This document shows positions 63,745 through 64,000 of a stretch of 64,000 nucleotides of DNA, piece by piece. Made by a program: the position numbers and the translations under genes. The stretch lies in the NCBI GenBank assembly GCA_026936335.1, contig JAPMXV010000050.1, forward strand, positions 210,102 to 274,101, read 5' to 3'. The notes beneath the pieces were generated by a model. It was given only the letters and a program-made list of their open reading frames with translations, was not told the origin of the DNA and did no database searches. The stretch is from Mantamonas sphyraenae (taxonomy: Eukaryota; CRuMs; Mantamonadidae). How positions within the stretch are numbered: position 1 is the first letter of the stretch; each line of letters starts with the position of its first letter.

Positions 63745-64000
63745 GGATTAGGGTTAGGGTTAAGGTTAGGGTCAGGGTTAGGGTTAGGGGTAGGGTTAGG
63801 GTTAGGGCTAGGGTTAGGGTTAGGGTTAGGGTTAGGGTTAGGGTTAGGGTTAGGGTTAGGGTTAGGGTTAGGGTTAGGGTTAGGGTTAGGGTTAGGGTTA
63901 GGGTTAGGGTTAGGTTAGGGTTAGGGTTAGGGTTAGGGTTAGGGTTATGGGTTAGGGTTAGGGTTAGGTAGGTTAGGATTAGGGTTAGGGTTAGGGTTAG
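63745..64000 (+). repeat. Telomere, (TTAGGG)n
   Basis: About 40 TTAGGG units run to the window end, with the G-rich strand 5' to 3' outward, so this is a right chromosome end. The inner ~60 bases contain variants (TTAAGG, GTCAGGG, TTAGGGG, GCTAGGG), as usual for proximal telomere. A few one-base variants near 63911-63975 may be sequencing noise. Vertebrate-type TTAGGG repeats are also found in many fungi and protists. Confidence 0.97.

Noticed and set aside
63726-63971. Open frames encoding RVRVRV or LGLGLG within the telomere
   Set aside because: They are an artefact of reading TTAGGG repeats, which lack stops in some frames.
1-64000. tRNA, rRNA or spliceosomal RNA genes
   Set aside because: I saw no convincing cloverleaf with A and B boxes and no rRNA-like sequence, but a covariance-model scan was not possible.

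Overview
This is the right-hand end of a chromosome from a gene-dense, GC-rich, flagellated eukaryotic microbe. The last ~255 bases are TTAGGG telomere repeats, with the G-rich strand running outward. Genes are eukaryotic: a cytosolic ribosomal protein, Rab GTPase, tRNA m1A58 methyltransferase, ER mannosyltransferase and intraflagellar-transport proteins. Introns are few and short (about 65-175 bases, one of 324), with GTGAGT/GTACGT/GTGCGT-type donors, CAG acceptors and frequent CTRAC-like branch points. A mitochondrial-type FtsZ together with cilia genes and TTAGGG telomeres fits a protist such as a stramenopile or another early-diverging lineage. I cannot name the species from the sequence.

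Layout. 0-31 kb is a chromosomal core of single-copy housekeeping genes on both strands: ISCA2, eS10, an RGG-rich ABC-class ATPase, an NDOR1/Tah18-type diflavin reductase, an INTS13-like protein, a HAD phosphatase, TRM61, a Rab24-like GTPase, an ABHD13-type hydrolase, an R3H protein, a TPR protein, mitochondrial FtsZ, an OCRE-like protein, a membrane RING E3 with glucanase-like lumenal domains, a CCDC137-like nucleolar protein, an ALG3 fusion, a GHKL-ATPase/RING fusion and a DPF-repeat protein. 31-46 kb is one giant HYDIN-type multi-ASH gene, now split over four reading frames. 46-51.5 kb holds a large Fanzor/TnpB-like (RuvC plus zinc finger) gene, probably a mobile element, sitting between cilia genes. 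51.5-53.6 kb carries two adjacent genes with IFT54-type domains. 53.6-56.5 kb has two tandem LRR/ankyrin genes. 56.5-63.5 kb is a recent tandem duplication of an uncharacterised repeat-protein gene with a degenerate LRR-gene tail between the copies, followed by the telomere.

Two themes recur. First, spacing is extremely tight: several co-oriented genes are 5-55 bases apart and convergent genes touch or overlap. Second, at least seven otherwise intact genes are interrupted by single-base frame changes, often at short homopolymers. This suggests residual assembly indels, although real lesions or recoding cannot be excluded without reads or RNA data.

The most novel-looking items are the Fanzor-like gene with an altered catalytic set, the subtelomeric A-B-A-B repeat-protein family, and three unusual domain fusions (glucanase-like/RING, propeller-like/ALG3, GHKL ATPase/RING). 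Family names come from recognised motifs; no database search was possible.
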